Source: Rhodospirillaceae bacterium (GTDB taxonomy: Bacteria > Pseudomonadota > Alphaproteobacteria > Dongiales > Dongiaceae). Taken from it: a stretch of 30,906 nt of DNA. The notes beneath the pieces are model-generated. The model did not search any database and was not told the origin of the DNA. It saw nothing but the letters and a program-made list of their open reading frames with translations. Position 1 is the first letter of the stretch, and each line of letters begins with the position of its first letter. Below are positions 17,093 through 25,383 of the stretch, piece after piece. The translations under genes were made by a program, and so were the position numbers. The DNA is taken from NCBI GenBank assembly GCA_016794075.1, contig JAEUKU010000106.1:1-30906 (forward strand), given 5' to 3'.

Positions 17093-18448
17093 ATGCGCAG
17101 CCCGCTTTTCCGGCCGATCGCCCTCGTCGCCTTGCTGACGCTCGCGCCGGCCGCCCTGGCGCAGCAGAGCGCGATCGACACGCTTTACGACGACCAGACG
17201 ATGCAATATTGGGGCCCGCGCTACGAGAAGGGCCTGCGCGACAATTTCGACAACGTCATCCTGCCGTATCTGAGCGAGGCCGAGCGTCGCCAGCTCACCG
17301 GCGTCAGGATCGAGGTGCCATCGCGCGTGCCGGGCCAGGAACCCTTCGCCTTCTTCACCTCCGGGCCGCCCTGGACCGTCACGCTGTCGGCGGCGTCGAT
17401 CAAGTTCTTCGACGATCTCTGCGTCGCCCAGGCCTGGCTCAACGCCAATGGCTACAGCCTGGAGACGGCGTCGGAATACGTGACCATGCTGAAATACCGG
17501 ACGCCGGAAGCGCTGGGCGGGGCATATCCGGCGGTGCTCGACGCGCTGCAGATCCCGGCGGACGCCCTTGATGACCAGCGTGTGTACAATACGGCGACCC
17601 GCCTGTTCGACGAGGCGATCTTCTTCATCCTGGTGCACGAGCTGGGCCACGCGCTCTACGAGCATCCCGGATACGGGCCCGGAATCACCCGCGCCGAGGC
17701 CCGCGCCAACGAATCCGCCGCCGACGAATTCGCGCTCGACATGATGCGCCGGGTCGGCGCCGAGCCGACCAGCATGGCGTTCTTCTTCGTGGCAGCCGCG
17801 CACTACCTGCAGGGGCGCGGCGATTTCGCCAGCGAAGCTGCGTATCAGGGCTTCCTGGCCGACGCCACCCATCCGCTGACCGCCGAGCGCCTGCACGCCT
17901 TGGCCAGCAGTCTCGAGGGTTCCGCCGACCGCTTCGCCCAGGATGAAGGCGACGTGGCCGCCAGCCGCGCGCGGATCCTCGGCACCGCCGCGCAATTGCA
18001 CCAGGTGGCGGAGATCCTCGGCGACCCCGGCGTGCAAGCGTTGATCGCGCAGAAGGGGCGGAGCATGACGCCGCAGATGCTGGCGCCGCGGCGGCCGGGC
18101 GAGTTGCCGAACCTCGCCGCGTCGGGCCCATTGGATGACGGCGCCGGCGCGCCGTTCCAAGGCACCTATGTCGGCGAGTTCTCCGACGGAACGGCATCCC
18201 TGCCGATGAAGACGGTACTGCGCCGCCAGGGCGACCAGGTGATGGGCGAGTATTACTACGGCGGCGGTGCCGGGCGCATCGTCGGGCTGGTGCAGGACCG
18301 CGTGCTCTACTACCAATGGCTGGAGGGTGGAGCGAGCGGCTACGGCTACCTGATCGCGGCGGAGGACGGAAGCAGCCTCGACGGCCGCTGGGGCCATGGC
18401 GAGTCCATGGATGACGGCGGCACCTGGAACGGCGCCAAGACCGAGTAG
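17093..18448 (+). CDS. Secreted HExxH zinc metallopeptidase with C-terminal beta domain
   Basis: This 451-residue protein starts at ATG 17093 after GGGAGGGGCGCC, and a signal peptide ends in APAALAQQ (about residue 22). The zinc motif is HELGH at 182-186, with Glu207 and Asp211 in NESAADEFALDMM about 20 residues downstream. That is the arrangement of M48-like or minigluzincin peptidases. The first 170 residues include a domain I do not recognise (DDQTMQYWGPRYEKGLRDNFDN). The last 90 residues (GTYVGEFSDGTASLPMKTV to the end) look like a glycine/tyrosine-rich beta sandwich or lipocalin-like fold. It is the middle gene of a three-gene set with strong SDs. Substrate and partner are unknown; a periplasmic quality-control role is a guess. 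Confidence 0.75.
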   Translation: MRSPLFRPIALVALLTLAPAALAQQSAIDTLYDDQTMQYWGPRYEKGLRDNFDNVILPYLSEAERRQLTGVRIEVPSRVPGQEPFAFFTSGPPWTVTLSAASIKFFDDLCVAQAWLNANGYSLETASEYVTMLKYRTPEALGGAYPAVLDALQIPADALDDQRVYNTATRLFDEAIFFILVHELGHALYEHPGYGPGITRAEARANESAADEFALDMMRRVGAEPTSMAFFFVAAAHYLQGRGDFASEAAYQGFLADATHPLTAERLHALASSLEGSADRFAQDEGDVAASRARILGTAAQLHQVAEILGDPGVQALIAQKGRSMTPQMLAPRRPGELPNLAASGPLDDGAGAPFQGTYVGEFSDGTASLPMKTVLRRQGDQVMGEYYYGGGAGRIVGLVQDRVLYYQWLEGGASGYGYLIAAEDGSSLDGRWGHGESMDDGGTWNGAKTE

Positions 18449-18464
18449 CGGAGGAGGTTATTGC

Positions 18465-19085
18465 GTGCCTGGCCTTGTCGACCTGGTGTTCCGTCCCTGG
18501 CTGCAGCGCTTCTTCGTCCGCCAGCCCGCCGATCGCGGCGCCCTGCTGATCGATCGCGGCTTCGGCCTGCTCTATGACGTCGAGCGCGACATCACCTGGC
18601 TGCAGGATGCCAATTACGCGAAGACCGTGGGCCGCAGTCCGGACGGGCAGATGACCTGGCCGGACGCGCGGGCCTGGGTCGCCGGGCTTTCCTATCGCGG
18701 CATCACGGGCTGGCGCCTGCCCGACGCCCGCGCCCCGGACGGCGGCGGCCCGCGCGAAGGCGAGGCGAGCGCGGAGGGGGAGATCGGCCACCTGTTCCTG
18801 GTCGCCGGCACCCGCAAGTCGCCGCCCGACCTGAAGCTGAAGAACTTCGAACCCTACAGCATTTACTGGTATCGCAACGAAGCCTCGGCGGACGAGGCCT
18901 GGGCCTACAAGATGCTCGGCATGAAGCAGGGCCGGCTGGCGAAGAATCCCTGGCAGATGGGCGACATGACGGTGCCTCTGGCCGACAAGGTGCTGGCCTG
19001 GCCGGTGCATGACGGCGAGGTGCGGCCGGGCCTGTTCGTCCGCCTTTCGCAGCTGTGGATCACGGTCTTCGCGCGCTGGGAATAG
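18465..19085 (+). CDS. DUF1566 (Lcl C-terminal)-like domain protein
   Basis: This 206-residue protein starts at GTG 18465, with GGAGGAGG 7 nt upstream. The central part reads LLYDVERDITWLQDANYAKT, then MTWPDARAWVAGLSYRGITGWRLPDA, which is the characteristic pattern of DUF1566 domains (T-WLQDAN, M-W-A-WV, WRLP). Such domains occur in bacterial surface and secreted proteins with a C-type-lectin-like appearance. No signal peptide is evident from the chosen start, although VPGLVDLVFRPWLQRFF is hydrophobic and might associate with membrane. It follows the metalloprotease by 16 bp and ends the operon. Function is unknown. Confidence 0.72.
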   Translation: MPGLVDLVFRPWLQRFFVRQPADRGALLIDRGFGLLYDVERDITWLQDANYAKTVGRSPDGQMTWPDARAWVAGLSYRGITGWRLPDARAPDGGGPREGEASAEGEIGHLFLVAGTRKSPPDLKLKNFEPYSIYWYRNEASADEAWAYKMLGMKQGRLAKNPWQMGDMTVPLADKVLAWPVHDGEVRPGLFVRLSQLWITVFARWE

Positions 19086-19090
19086 CGCGC

Positions 19091-19225
19091 CTAGTGCACC
19101 GTCTCCATGGGCGGCGCTTCCATCGCGCCCGTCATCAGCGCCACTGCGTCGGACATGGAATATTTCTTCGGGTCGATGACGGTCAGCCGCTTGCCCAGGC
19201 GGTGGATGTGGATGCGGTTGGCGAC
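19091..19225 (-). pseudogene. C-terminal remnant of a sugar ABC-transporter ATP-binding protein
   Basis: Read on the minus strand, this short stretch encodes 44 residues and a stop codon (TAG at 19091-19093). The residues VANRIHIHRLGKRLTVIDPK, then KYSMSDAVALMTGAM, match the extreme C terminus of RbsA/FrcA-type monosaccharide or inositol ABC ATPases. Upstream of VANR the similarity ends abruptly and no start or ribosome site is present, so the rest of the gene has been deleted. It follows the amidase large-subunit gene on the same strand. It shows that a sugar transporter gene once stood here and was removed by a deletion or rearrangement. The family call is from memory of the C-terminal motif. 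Confidence 0.7.
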
Positions 19226-19339
19226 CGGATGGTCGGGTGGACGGTGCCGGGTTGGTCCGGTGGGCGCCGATTGCCACCGGATATCGCAGATGGCCAGCGC
19301 GCGTATCCTTTGGCTACGTGCGCCGGAAGGGCTCAGGGA

Positions 19340-21523
19340 TTACAAGGGCTTGGGATCGACAAAGCGCCGCAGCACGTTCTCGGTGATGCGCGAGACGTTG
19401 TTGTCGTAGTTGTTGTGCGATAGCGAGCCCATCCAGGCGATGGAGCTGACCGAGAACACGCCGCCGCCCTTCGGCGTCTCGAAAAAGACCAGGTCGGCGC
19501 GCACCAGCGGCGACTGGCTGCCGGTCAGATCCGGCGTGTTCACCAGGATCTCCTCGCAGACCACCATGTAGATGTCGGTGTGCTTCTCGGAGGAGGCGAG
19601 CACCAAGGCATGCGGCGGCGTGCCGAGGAGCGGGTCGGCGCGATCCAATTCCAATCCGGCTGCGCCGCCGCCGACGAGGCCAAAATCGCCGATCAGCTCG
19701 TCATCGCCCACACCCGCGAAGATGAACTTGGCGCGCGGATCGAAGCTGCCCGGCTGGCGGCGGTAATAGGATGAGAGGTCGAAGCCCTGCGCGGTGAAGC
19801 CAGTGCCGACCAGCAGGTTGGGCGGCCGGCCCTGGCGTCGCCACAGACCGCCATATTCGCCGGTGAAGGACTGGAAATACTCGCCGGGCTCGGCCGCCCA
19901 GGTGCGGATGCCGTCCTCGGCCCGGCGCACCTCGATGACGCCCGGCAGGCTTTCATGGAAGCCGATGCGCCAGTAGAAGCCGTTGGCGCCAAGATACATC
20001 AGGCGCCCGCCTTCCTGGGTGTAGCGCGTCATCGCGTCCAGCATCCGCGTCGAATAATATTCCGGATGCGAGCCGGTGAGGACCACGCGATAGCCTTTCA
20101 GCAGGTCGAGACCTTCCGCGTGCAGATCCTCGTCGGTGATGACGTCGAACTCGAAGCCCTTGCGCTCCAGCCAGTCGCTCAAATGGAGATCGGCGTTGAA
20201 CTGCCAGAGGCCGGAACCCTTGGCGCCGAGCCAGGAGGCGTATTTCGGCCGCAGGTTCAGGATCGGCCTGAGACGCGAGGAGTAGCAGATGCCGCTGCCG
20301 TCGACGTGGTTATCATAGAGCGAGGCGCAATATTCCGGATGCACCATCAGATGCAGATCGTTCGGCTGCAGCACGACGAGGCGGCCGACCACCATCTGCG
20401 CGCCGGGCGAGGAGAAGGAATTGGCGTCGTTGGCATAGGCCATGTAGCTCGCCGTCGGCGCCAGGAAGGCGATGTCGGCGGTCCGCTTGCCCTTCGGTGG
20501 CCGAACGAAGAAGGGGATGTGGTCTTCGTCGTCTCCGGAGCGCAGGCGCGCGGCATAGATGCCGCTCTTCAGGTCCTGCGGGACTTCGAGCCGGAAATCC
20601 TCCTGCCAGCCGGCATCGTAGAGGTCGTCTTCGTGGAAATGGATCGCGCCGTATTGCTCCGGGCAGGATTTCCAGTCCATCGCCGTGCCGTCCCAGTTCC
20701 ACCCCTTCATGGCGCGGGCGGGCAGGTTGACAAGCTCGCCGTGCAGCGCGTTGCGGCTGAGGTCTTCGATCTTCGTGCCGGACATGCCGCGGGCGAAATC
20801 CCAGGCGGCAACCAGGCCCGGCATGCGCAGCGCCTCGGTCGCATCGCGCACGGCGCGGTCGGCATCGTCGGGGGCGAGGGCGCGGTCGAACAGGCGCGGG
20901 GAGTCGATCTTGCCGTTGAAGTGGTGGGTGGCGCTGGCATTCGCTGCCATGAACAGCGGTGTGGCGGACTTGGTCGGATGCGGATGCAGCTTGCTGCGGC
21001 GCTCGTCGCTGCGGTCGGCACGGGGATAGGGCAGCAGTTGGCGCTGCCAGACCCAGGCCTCACCGGTATTGCCGTTATAGCCGGCACCGACCGAGTACCA
21101 GTGTCGCGCCAGCAAGGGCTGGCCGAGCGGCAGGCGCTTGCCTTGCATTCCGTCGCCGAAGCTGAGGGCGAGGCAGCCATCCGCGCCGATCTCGAGCACG
21201 AAATCGCGCGCGAACAGAACTTGTCGCCCGCGCTCCGGCAAGGTCGGCCAGATCATCGCGGCGATGGTGAAGCTCTTGAGCGCCGGCACGTTCGGCACGA
21301 TCGCGGCGGAACCGGGGTGGATCTTCTGCACGCGCCCGGGATACTCGCCGCTGACCGTGGTCTTCACTTCGCGCTCCTGGAAGCCGGGGCCTTCCGGGTT
21401 GGTGTCGCCATGCACGAGCCGCACGACGTCGGCGCGATAGCGCGGCGCGTCGGAGCTGACCATGAAGCGGATGGTCTCGCCGGGCGCGACGGAGAAGCGG
21501 TCGGCGTAGCCGGTGATCTTCAT
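19340..21523 (-). CDS. N,N-dimethylformamidase large (beta) subunit homologue
   Basis: This 727-residue protein resembles the large subunit of dimethylformamidase (about 760 residues in Paracoccus), which hydrolyses amides such as DMF using a mononuclear iron held by two Tyr and one carboxylate. Order of parts: an N-terminal beta segment (GYADRFSVAPGETIRFMVSS, VRLVHGDTNPEGPGF), a LamG-like lectin domain near 80-240, then the catalytic part. Candidate iron-site residues are Tyr360/Tyr363 in TASYMAYAND, Tyr414 in DGSGICYSSRLRP and Glu488 in GSHPEYYS; this mapping is inferred. The start at 21523 has AAGGAGGAGAGAA, part of which belongs to the adjacent repeat. A small-subunit homologue lies upstream. 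The real substrate is probably not DMF, given the kinase and Aco-like neighbours. Confidence 0.85.
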   Translation of the reverse strand: MKITGYADRFSVAPGETIRFMVSSDAPRYRADVVRLVHGDTNPEGPGFQEREVKTTVSGEYPGRVQKIHPGSAAIVPNVPALKSFTIAAMIWPTLPERGRQVLFARDFVLEIGADGCLALSFGDGMQGKRLPLGQPLLARHWYSVGAGYNGNTGEAWVWQRQLLPYPRADRSDERRSKLHPHPTKSATPLFMAANASATHHFNGKIDSPRLFDRALAPDDADRAVRDATEALRMPGLVAAWDFARGMSGTKIEDLSRNALHGELVNLPARAMKGWNWDGTAMDWKSCPEQYGAIHFHEDDLYDAGWQEDFRLEVPQDLKSGIYAARLRSGDDEDHIPFFVRPPKGKRTADIAFLAPTASYMAYANDANSFSSPGAQMVVGRLVVLQPNDLHLMVHPEYCASLYDNHVDGSGICYSSRLRPILNLRPKYASWLGAKGSGLWQFNADLHLSDWLERKGFEFDVITDEDLHAEGLDLLKGYRVVLTGSHPEYYSTRMLDAMTRYTQEGGRLMYLGANGFYWRIGFHESLPGVIEVRRAEDGIRTWAAEPGEYFQSFTGEYGGLWRRQGRPPNLLVGTGFTAQGFDLSSYYRRQPGSFDPRAKFIFAGVGDDELIGDFGLVGGGAAGLELDRADPLLGTPPHALVLASSEKHTDIYMVVCEEILVNTPDLTGSQSPLVRADLVFFETPKGGGVFSVSSIAWMGSLSHNNYDNNVSRITENVLRRFVDPKPL

Positions 21524-21530
21524 TTCTCTC

Positions 21531-21717
21531 CTCCTTCCCCCCTTGTGGGGGAAGGCAGCGGAGACTTGGCGAACATAGTGAGCCTAGTCGCAGCCGGATG
21601 GGGGGTAGCGCGCTCTAGCGGCGCGCATCGCCGGAGGCGATCCCGGGTGACGATCGCTGAAAAACCTGGTGCTGCGTCACTCCCCATTCCCACCTTCCCC
21701 CACAAGGGGGGAAGGAG
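21531..21717. repeat. 187-bp inverted-repeat (MITE/REP-like) element between amidase subunit genes
   Basis: A 25-bp end starting CTCCTTCCCCCCTTGTGGGG (21531-21555) recurs as an exact reverse complement at 21693-21717. Each end can also fold by itself. Four bases inside the left end comes a 22-bp core (21560-21581, containing GGCGAACATAGTGA) that returns with three mismatches at 27005-27026 in the second element. No reading frame with transposase similarity is present. It fills most of the gap between the small- and large-subunit genes and provides part of the SD of the large-subunit gene. Confidence 0.8.
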
Positions 21718-21761
21718 CTCAACGAGTTGGGGGCATGCAGCGAGCATCCTTGGAAGCCTGC

Positions 21762-22058
21762 TCAATTGATCTCCTCGCCCGTCATCGCCTTCCAGCGCGC
21801 GCGAAAGACATAGAGCTCGGCTTCGTTGAGGTCGGTGAAGACGTGGCTGGTGAGCTGGACCGGCTCGCCGCGCTTGCCGGAAAGGATGCCGAGGGTCCAT
21901 TCGCGGTGCGGCTTGGTGGCGACGAGCACATACTTGCCGGCCTGGGGTGCTGAGCGCATGGCGTTGAGGATGCGCTGCAGCCCCGGCGAATGCGGCCCGA
22001 CCGGCTGGGCGCGGAACTCTTCGACGTATTGGCGGTCTTCGGGCGTGATCTTGTACAT
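21762..22058 (-). CDS. N,N-dimethylformamidase small (alpha) subunit homologue
   Basis: This 98-residue protein starts at ATG 22058 with AGGGGAAT upstream. The stretch EEFRAQPVGPHSPGLQRIL, then AMRSAPQAGKYVLVATKPHREWTLGILSGKRGE and VFTDLNEAELYVFRARW, follows the pattern I recall for the small subunit of dimethylformamidase (P-G-HSP-LQR, P--GKY, REW----I, F---EAE--VF--R). That protein is about 132 residues; this one lacks the N-terminal extension. It is 36 bp downstream of the E2 gene and 238 bp upstream of the large-subunit gene on the same strand. The two subunits would form the alpha2beta2-type amidohydrolase. The call depends on remembered alignment, but the gene pair makes it convincing. 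Confidence 0.75.
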   Translation of the reverse strand: MYKITPEDRQYVEEFRAQPVGPHSPGLQRILNAMRSAPQAGKYVLVATKPHREWTLGILSGKRGEPVQLTSHVFTDLNEAELYVFRARWKAMTGEEIN

Positions 22059-22094
22059 GCGGATTCCCCTGGCGCGGCCCTCAGGCTGCCACTG

Positions 22095-23363
22095 TCAGCG
22101 CTCGCCGAGCAAGAGGTCTGCCACGAGGTTGGGCGCCGTCCAGTGCGGCATGTGGCCGGCGTTCTTCACGAAATGGACGGCCGCCTCTGCGGGCAGGTTG
22201 GCGGCGTGCTGCCAGGGGATGATGGGGTCGGCGAGGCCGAAGACGGCAATGATCGGATTCTTCACCCGCGCCAGCTCCGAAACGATCAGATGGCGCTGCT
22301 TGCCCGCGGCGGTGACGGAGGCGGTGAGCGATCGCAGCAGGTCGCGGCGCTGCCCGATTTGCGCCAGCAGCCCGTCGAGATAGGTGCGGGAGAGGGCGCC
22401 GCCGCCGAGCTTGGCGGTCTCGCGCTCAAGATCGGCGATGGTGGTCGCCTCGACCATGCCGGAAATGAAACCGGCATCGATCTCCGGCCCCAGGCCGGCG
22501 GGGGCGAGCAGCATCAGGCGTTCCACCTCGACTTCGCGGTCGGCGGCGAGGCGCGTGGCGATCATGGCGCCCAGCGAATGGCCGACCAGCTTCACCGGCC
22601 CGAAGGCGCAGGCGCGGAGCGCCATCGCCGTCAGCTCGGCGGCCTCGTCGAGGCTGTGGGCCATCGCGTCGCTGGCGCCGTGCGCAGGCAGATCGACCGC
22701 CAGGACGCGCAGCCCCTGCTTCGCCAGGCGGCGCGCCAGCAGCCCGAAGGATTCCGCCTCGGCGAACAGGCCGTGGATCAGGAACGCATCGCCGCGCCGT
22801 TGCCCTTGCGCGGGCCATTCCTTGACCACGAGGGTTCCGGCGCGGGTGGCGACCTCGATAATGCTTTCCCTGACCAGCATCGGCGGCGCCACGGCCGCGC
22901 CGGCGATTGCCGCCAGCACGTCTTCGCCGCTGACGCGGCCGCCGCGCCCGGTGCCGGCGACGCCATCGAGGGACAGGGCATGGTCGCGCGCCAGGCGCCG
23001 CGCGCGCGGGCTGGCGCGAATGCCGGCGATTTCCGATGGCCCCCCAGACGCCAACAGCGGACGCGTCGCGGTGGCGGGCATCTTGGCGGCCGGCGCCCGC
23101 GGCTGCGGTGCGGTCTTGCCGCGGGCCACCTCGATCCGCGCGATCGGGCCGTCGACCGGGATCATCGCGTCGGCGCCGGCGAGATGCTCGACCATCACGC
23201 CATCCTGCAAAGCCGGCACCTCGACCACCGTCTTGTCGGTCTCGACCTCGAGCAGGATCTCACCGCGCCGGAAGGCATCGCCCGGCTGCTTCAGCCAGCC
23301 GACGATGCGGCCTTCCTCCATGGTCTCGCCGAGGCGCGGCAAGGGCAGAGTGACGATGCTCAT
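22095..23363 (-). CDS. acoC: Acetoin dehydrogenase-like E2: lipoyl domain plus alpha/beta hydrolase fold (AcoC-like)
   Basis: This protein has 422 residues from the ATG at 23363, which overlaps the E1beta stop by 4 nt. The lipoyl domain is at 1-80, with the lipoylation site Lys44 in ETDKTVVEVPA. A peripheral-subunit-binding domain is near 115-153 (RASPRARRLARDHALSLDGV, GTGRGGRVSGEDVLAAI). The C-terminal part is an alpha/beta hydrolase with nucleophile Ser263 in GHSLG and a His in NAGHMPHW, not the chloramphenicol-acetyltransferase-like domain of pyruvate dehydrogenase E2. This architecture is specific to AcoC of acetoin dehydrogenase. The complex cleaves acetoin-like acyloins with transfer of an acetyl group to CoA. 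Its position after a sugar kinase suggests a related hydroxyketone as substrate. The extended open frame upstream to 23525 is a shadow. Confidence 0.87.
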   Translation of the reverse strand: MSIVTLPLPRLGETMEEGRIVGWLKQPGDAFRRGEILLEVETDKTVVEVPALQDGVMVEHLAGADAMIPVDGPIARIEVARGKTAPQPRAPAAKMPATATRPLLASGGPSEIAGIRASPRARRLARDHALSLDGVAGTGRGGRVSGEDVLAAIAGAAVAPPMLVRESIIEVATRAGTLVVKEWPAQGQRRGDAFLIHGLFAEAESFGLLARRLAKQGLRVLAVDLPAHGASDAMAHSLDEAAELTAMALRACAFGPVKLVGHSLGAMIATRLAADREVEVERLMLLAPAGLGPEIDAGFISGMVEATTIADLERETAKLGGGALSRTYLDGLLAQIGQRRDLLRSLTASVTAAGKQRHLIVSELARVKNPIIAVFGLADPIIPWQHAANLPAEAAVHFVKNAGHMPHWTAPNLVADLLLGER

Positions 23364-24367
23364 TCGGCGGCCCAGCCCGGCGCCTGGCGCTTGACCAGCC
23401 ACAATCCAGTCTCGGCGATCAGCTGGGCGTTGGGCACCGAACCGCGCTCCAGGGCCGGCGAGACGGGGATCGGGATATCCTCGCCGGCGACGCGCACCAC
23501 CGGTTCTTCGAGGTGGTCGAAGCACAGTTCGTGGAGGCGGGCGGAGAGTTCGGCGGAGAAGCCGCCGGTCTGATGCGCCTCGGTGACGACGATGGCGCGA
23601 TGGGTGCGGCGCACCGATTGCACCAGCGTCGCGTCGTCCAGCGGATTGAGGGTGCGCAAATCGATCACCTCGGCGGAGATTCCCTCGGCGGCCAGCATGT
23701 CGGCGGCGATCAGCGATTCCTGCACCATCTTCGAATAGGCGACGATGGTGACGTCGTTGCCGGGCCGGCGCACCAGCGCCTTGCCCCAGGGGCCGTCCGG
23801 CTTGCTCACGTCGAGCATGCCCTTCTGCGTGTAGAGGCCCTTGTGTTCGAGGAACACGACGGGGTCGGGCAGCGTCAAAGCGTGGCGCAACAGGTGATAG
23901 GCGTCGTTGATGGTGGCGGGCATCGCGACGCGCAGGCCGGGGATATGCGCCATCCAGGCTTCCAGCGATTGCGAGTGCTGTGCCGCCGCCGAGCGGCCGG
24001 TGCCGCCCTGGCTGCGCAGCACCATCGGCACGCCGATCTGGCCGCCGAACATGTAGCGGATCTTGGCCGCCTGGTTGGCGAGCTGGTCCATCACCAGGCC
24101 GACGAAATCGACATACATCAGCTCGACCACCGGGCGCAGGCCGCTCATCGCCGCGCCCACCGCGGCGCCGACGAAGCCGGGCTCGGAGATCGGCGTGTCG
24201 AGGATGCGCTCAGGGCCGAACATCTCCAGCATCCCCTTGGTGACGCCATAGGCGCCGCCATAGAGGCCGACCTCCTCGCCCATCACGACGATGTCGGGAT
24301 CCTGCTCCATGGCATCGATGAGGGCCTGGCGCAGCGCCTCGCGATAGGTGGTCTCGACGGCGCTCAT
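23360..24367 (-). CDS. acoB: Thiamine-diphosphate dehydrogenase E1 beta subunit (AcoB-like)
   Basis: This 335-residue protein has the normal length for the beta subunit of acetoin/pyruvate-type E1. It begins TYREALRQALIDAMEQDPDIVVMGEEVGLYGGAYGVTKGM. It shows the family stretches DTPISEPGFVGAAVGAAMSGLRPVVELMYVDF, RSQGGTGRSAAAQHSQSLEAW and the C-terminal EVIDLRTLNPLDDATLVQSV. It pairs with the E1 alpha subunit, and both gene borders are 4-nt overlaps (ATGA), so equal synthesis of E1 and E2 parts is expected. A branched-chain 2-oxoacid or pyruvate specificity cannot be excluded from E1 alone; the AcoC-like E2 points to the acetoin type. Confidence 0.9.
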   Translation of the reverse strand: MSAVETTYREALRQALIDAMEQDPDIVVMGEEVGLYGGAYGVTKGMLEMFGPERILDTPISEPGFVGAAVGAAMSGLRPVVELMYVDFVGLVMDQLANQAAKIRYMFGGQIGVPMVLRSQGGTGRSAAAQHSQSLEAWMAHIPGLRVAMPATINDAYHLLRHALTLPDPVVFLEHKGLYTQKGMLDVSKPDGPWGKALVRRPGNDVTIVAYSKMVQESLIAADMLAAEGISAEVIDLRTLNPLDDATLVQSVRRTHRAIVVTEAHQTGGFSAELSARLHELCFDHLEEPVVRVAGEDIPIPVSPALERGSVPNAQLIAETGLWLVKRQAPGWAAE

Positions 24368-25383
24368 CGCGTCATCTCCGAGAGGATGGCGCTGAGTCGC
24401 GCGCGCAAGGGTGTCGGCTTGGGCTGGTCGGGGGCGTAGACGTCCTCGAACATGGTGGCGATATCCGGCAGGTGCTCGGCGATGGCCTGTTCCAGGGCGT
24501 TGTCCATCTCGGCGGCGATTTCGGCATCCAGCGCGTCGAGGCTCTCCGCCCCGGCGCCCTTGCGGGCGATCAGCTTGTCGCGGGCGGATTGCAGCGGGTC
24601 GCGCCGGCGGCCCTGTTCCTCTTCCGCGCTGTCGCGATAGGGGCTCTTGTCCATGCGGGCATGGCCGTAGAAGCGGTAGCAGGTGAGGACCAGCAGGCCG
24701 GGCTTGCCGTCGCGCGCATTGGCCAGCATCCGCTCGGCGGCCTCATGCACCTGCTCGACGTCGCTGCCGTCGACAATCTCGCCGGCGAGGCCGAAGGCGC
24801 GGGCGCGCTCGTCGAAGGCGAGGTTGGCGGTGGCGCGGTCGACGCGCGTGCCCATGCCGTACTGGTTGTTGATGCAGCAGAACAGCACCGGCAGCGACCA
24901 CAAGGCGGCGAGGTTCATGCTCTCATAGAGGATGCCCTGCTGCATGGCACCGTCGCCGTAGAAGGCGACCGCGACGCGCTTCTGCTTCTTGCGCTTGTAG
25001 GCCAGCGCCGCGCCGACCGCGTGGGCGATGCCGCCGCCGACGATGGCATTGGCGCCGAGATGGCCGAGGCCCATGTCGGCGATGTGCATCGAGCCGCCCT
25101 TGCCGCGGCAATAGCCGTTGGCCTTGCCGGCGATCTCCGCCAGCATGCGCGAAGGTTCGGCGCCGCGGGCGACGAAGATGCCATGGCCGCGGTGATGCGT
25201 GGTGAAGCTGTCCTTCGCCTCCATGGCCCGGCACACGCCGGCCACCGATTCCTCGCCGATGGAGAGATGCAGCATGGAGCCGGCGGTCTCCGAGCGCACG
25301 AACATCTCGCTGACGCGCTCTTCCAGCGAACGGATGCGCCGCATGTCGCGGTAGAGGGCGAGGAGAAGCTGGTTGTCTGTCAT
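24364..25383 (-). CDS. acoA: Thiamine-diphosphate dehydrogenase E1 alpha subunit (AcoA-like)
   Basis: This 339-residue protein carries the thiamine-diphosphate motif GDG at 143-145 through Asn172-Asn173 (GDGAMQQGILYESMNLAALW to CINNQYGMGT). Earlier come FTTHHRGHGIFVARGAEP and YCRGKGGSMHIADMGLGHLGANAIVGGG, typical of AcoA/PdhA proteins that form a heterotetramer with E1beta. The C-terminal part has YRFYGHARMDKSPYRDSAEEE, the phosphorylation-loop region. The start overlaps the stop of the upstream kinase gene by 4 nt, an unusual coupling of a sugar kinase with an E1 subunit. The reaction is decarboxylation or oxidative cleavage of a 2-oxo or acyloin substrate and acyl transfer to E2. Confidence 0.9.
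   Translation of the reverse strand: MTDNQLLLALYRDMRRIRSLEERVSEMFVRSETAGSMLHLSIGEESVAGVCRAMEAKDSFTTHHRGHGIFVARGAEPSRMLAEIAGKANGYCRGKGGSMHIADMGLGHLGANAIVGGGIAHAVGAALAYKRKKQKRVAVAFYGDGAMQQGILYESMNLAALWSLPVLFCCINNQYGMGTRVDRATANLAFDERARAFGLAGEIVDGSDVEQVHEAAERMLANARDGKPGLLVLTCYRFYGHARMDKSPYRDSAEEEQGRRRDPLQSARDKLIARKGAGAESLDALDAEIAAEMDNALEQAIAEHLPDIATMFEDVYAPDQPKPTPLRARLSAILSEMTR

Noticed and set aside
19232..19339. More of the ABC ATPase upstream of the 44-codon remnant
   Set aside because: Translation in all minus-strand frames shows no Walker, signature or H-loop motifs, so similarity stops at VANR.
19955..21769. 604-codon plus-strand frame opposite the amidase large subunit
   Set aside because: Composition is typical of antisense frames (Gly/Ala/Val/Arg/His-rich), no ribosome site or domain, and the opposite strand encodes a recognisable protein.
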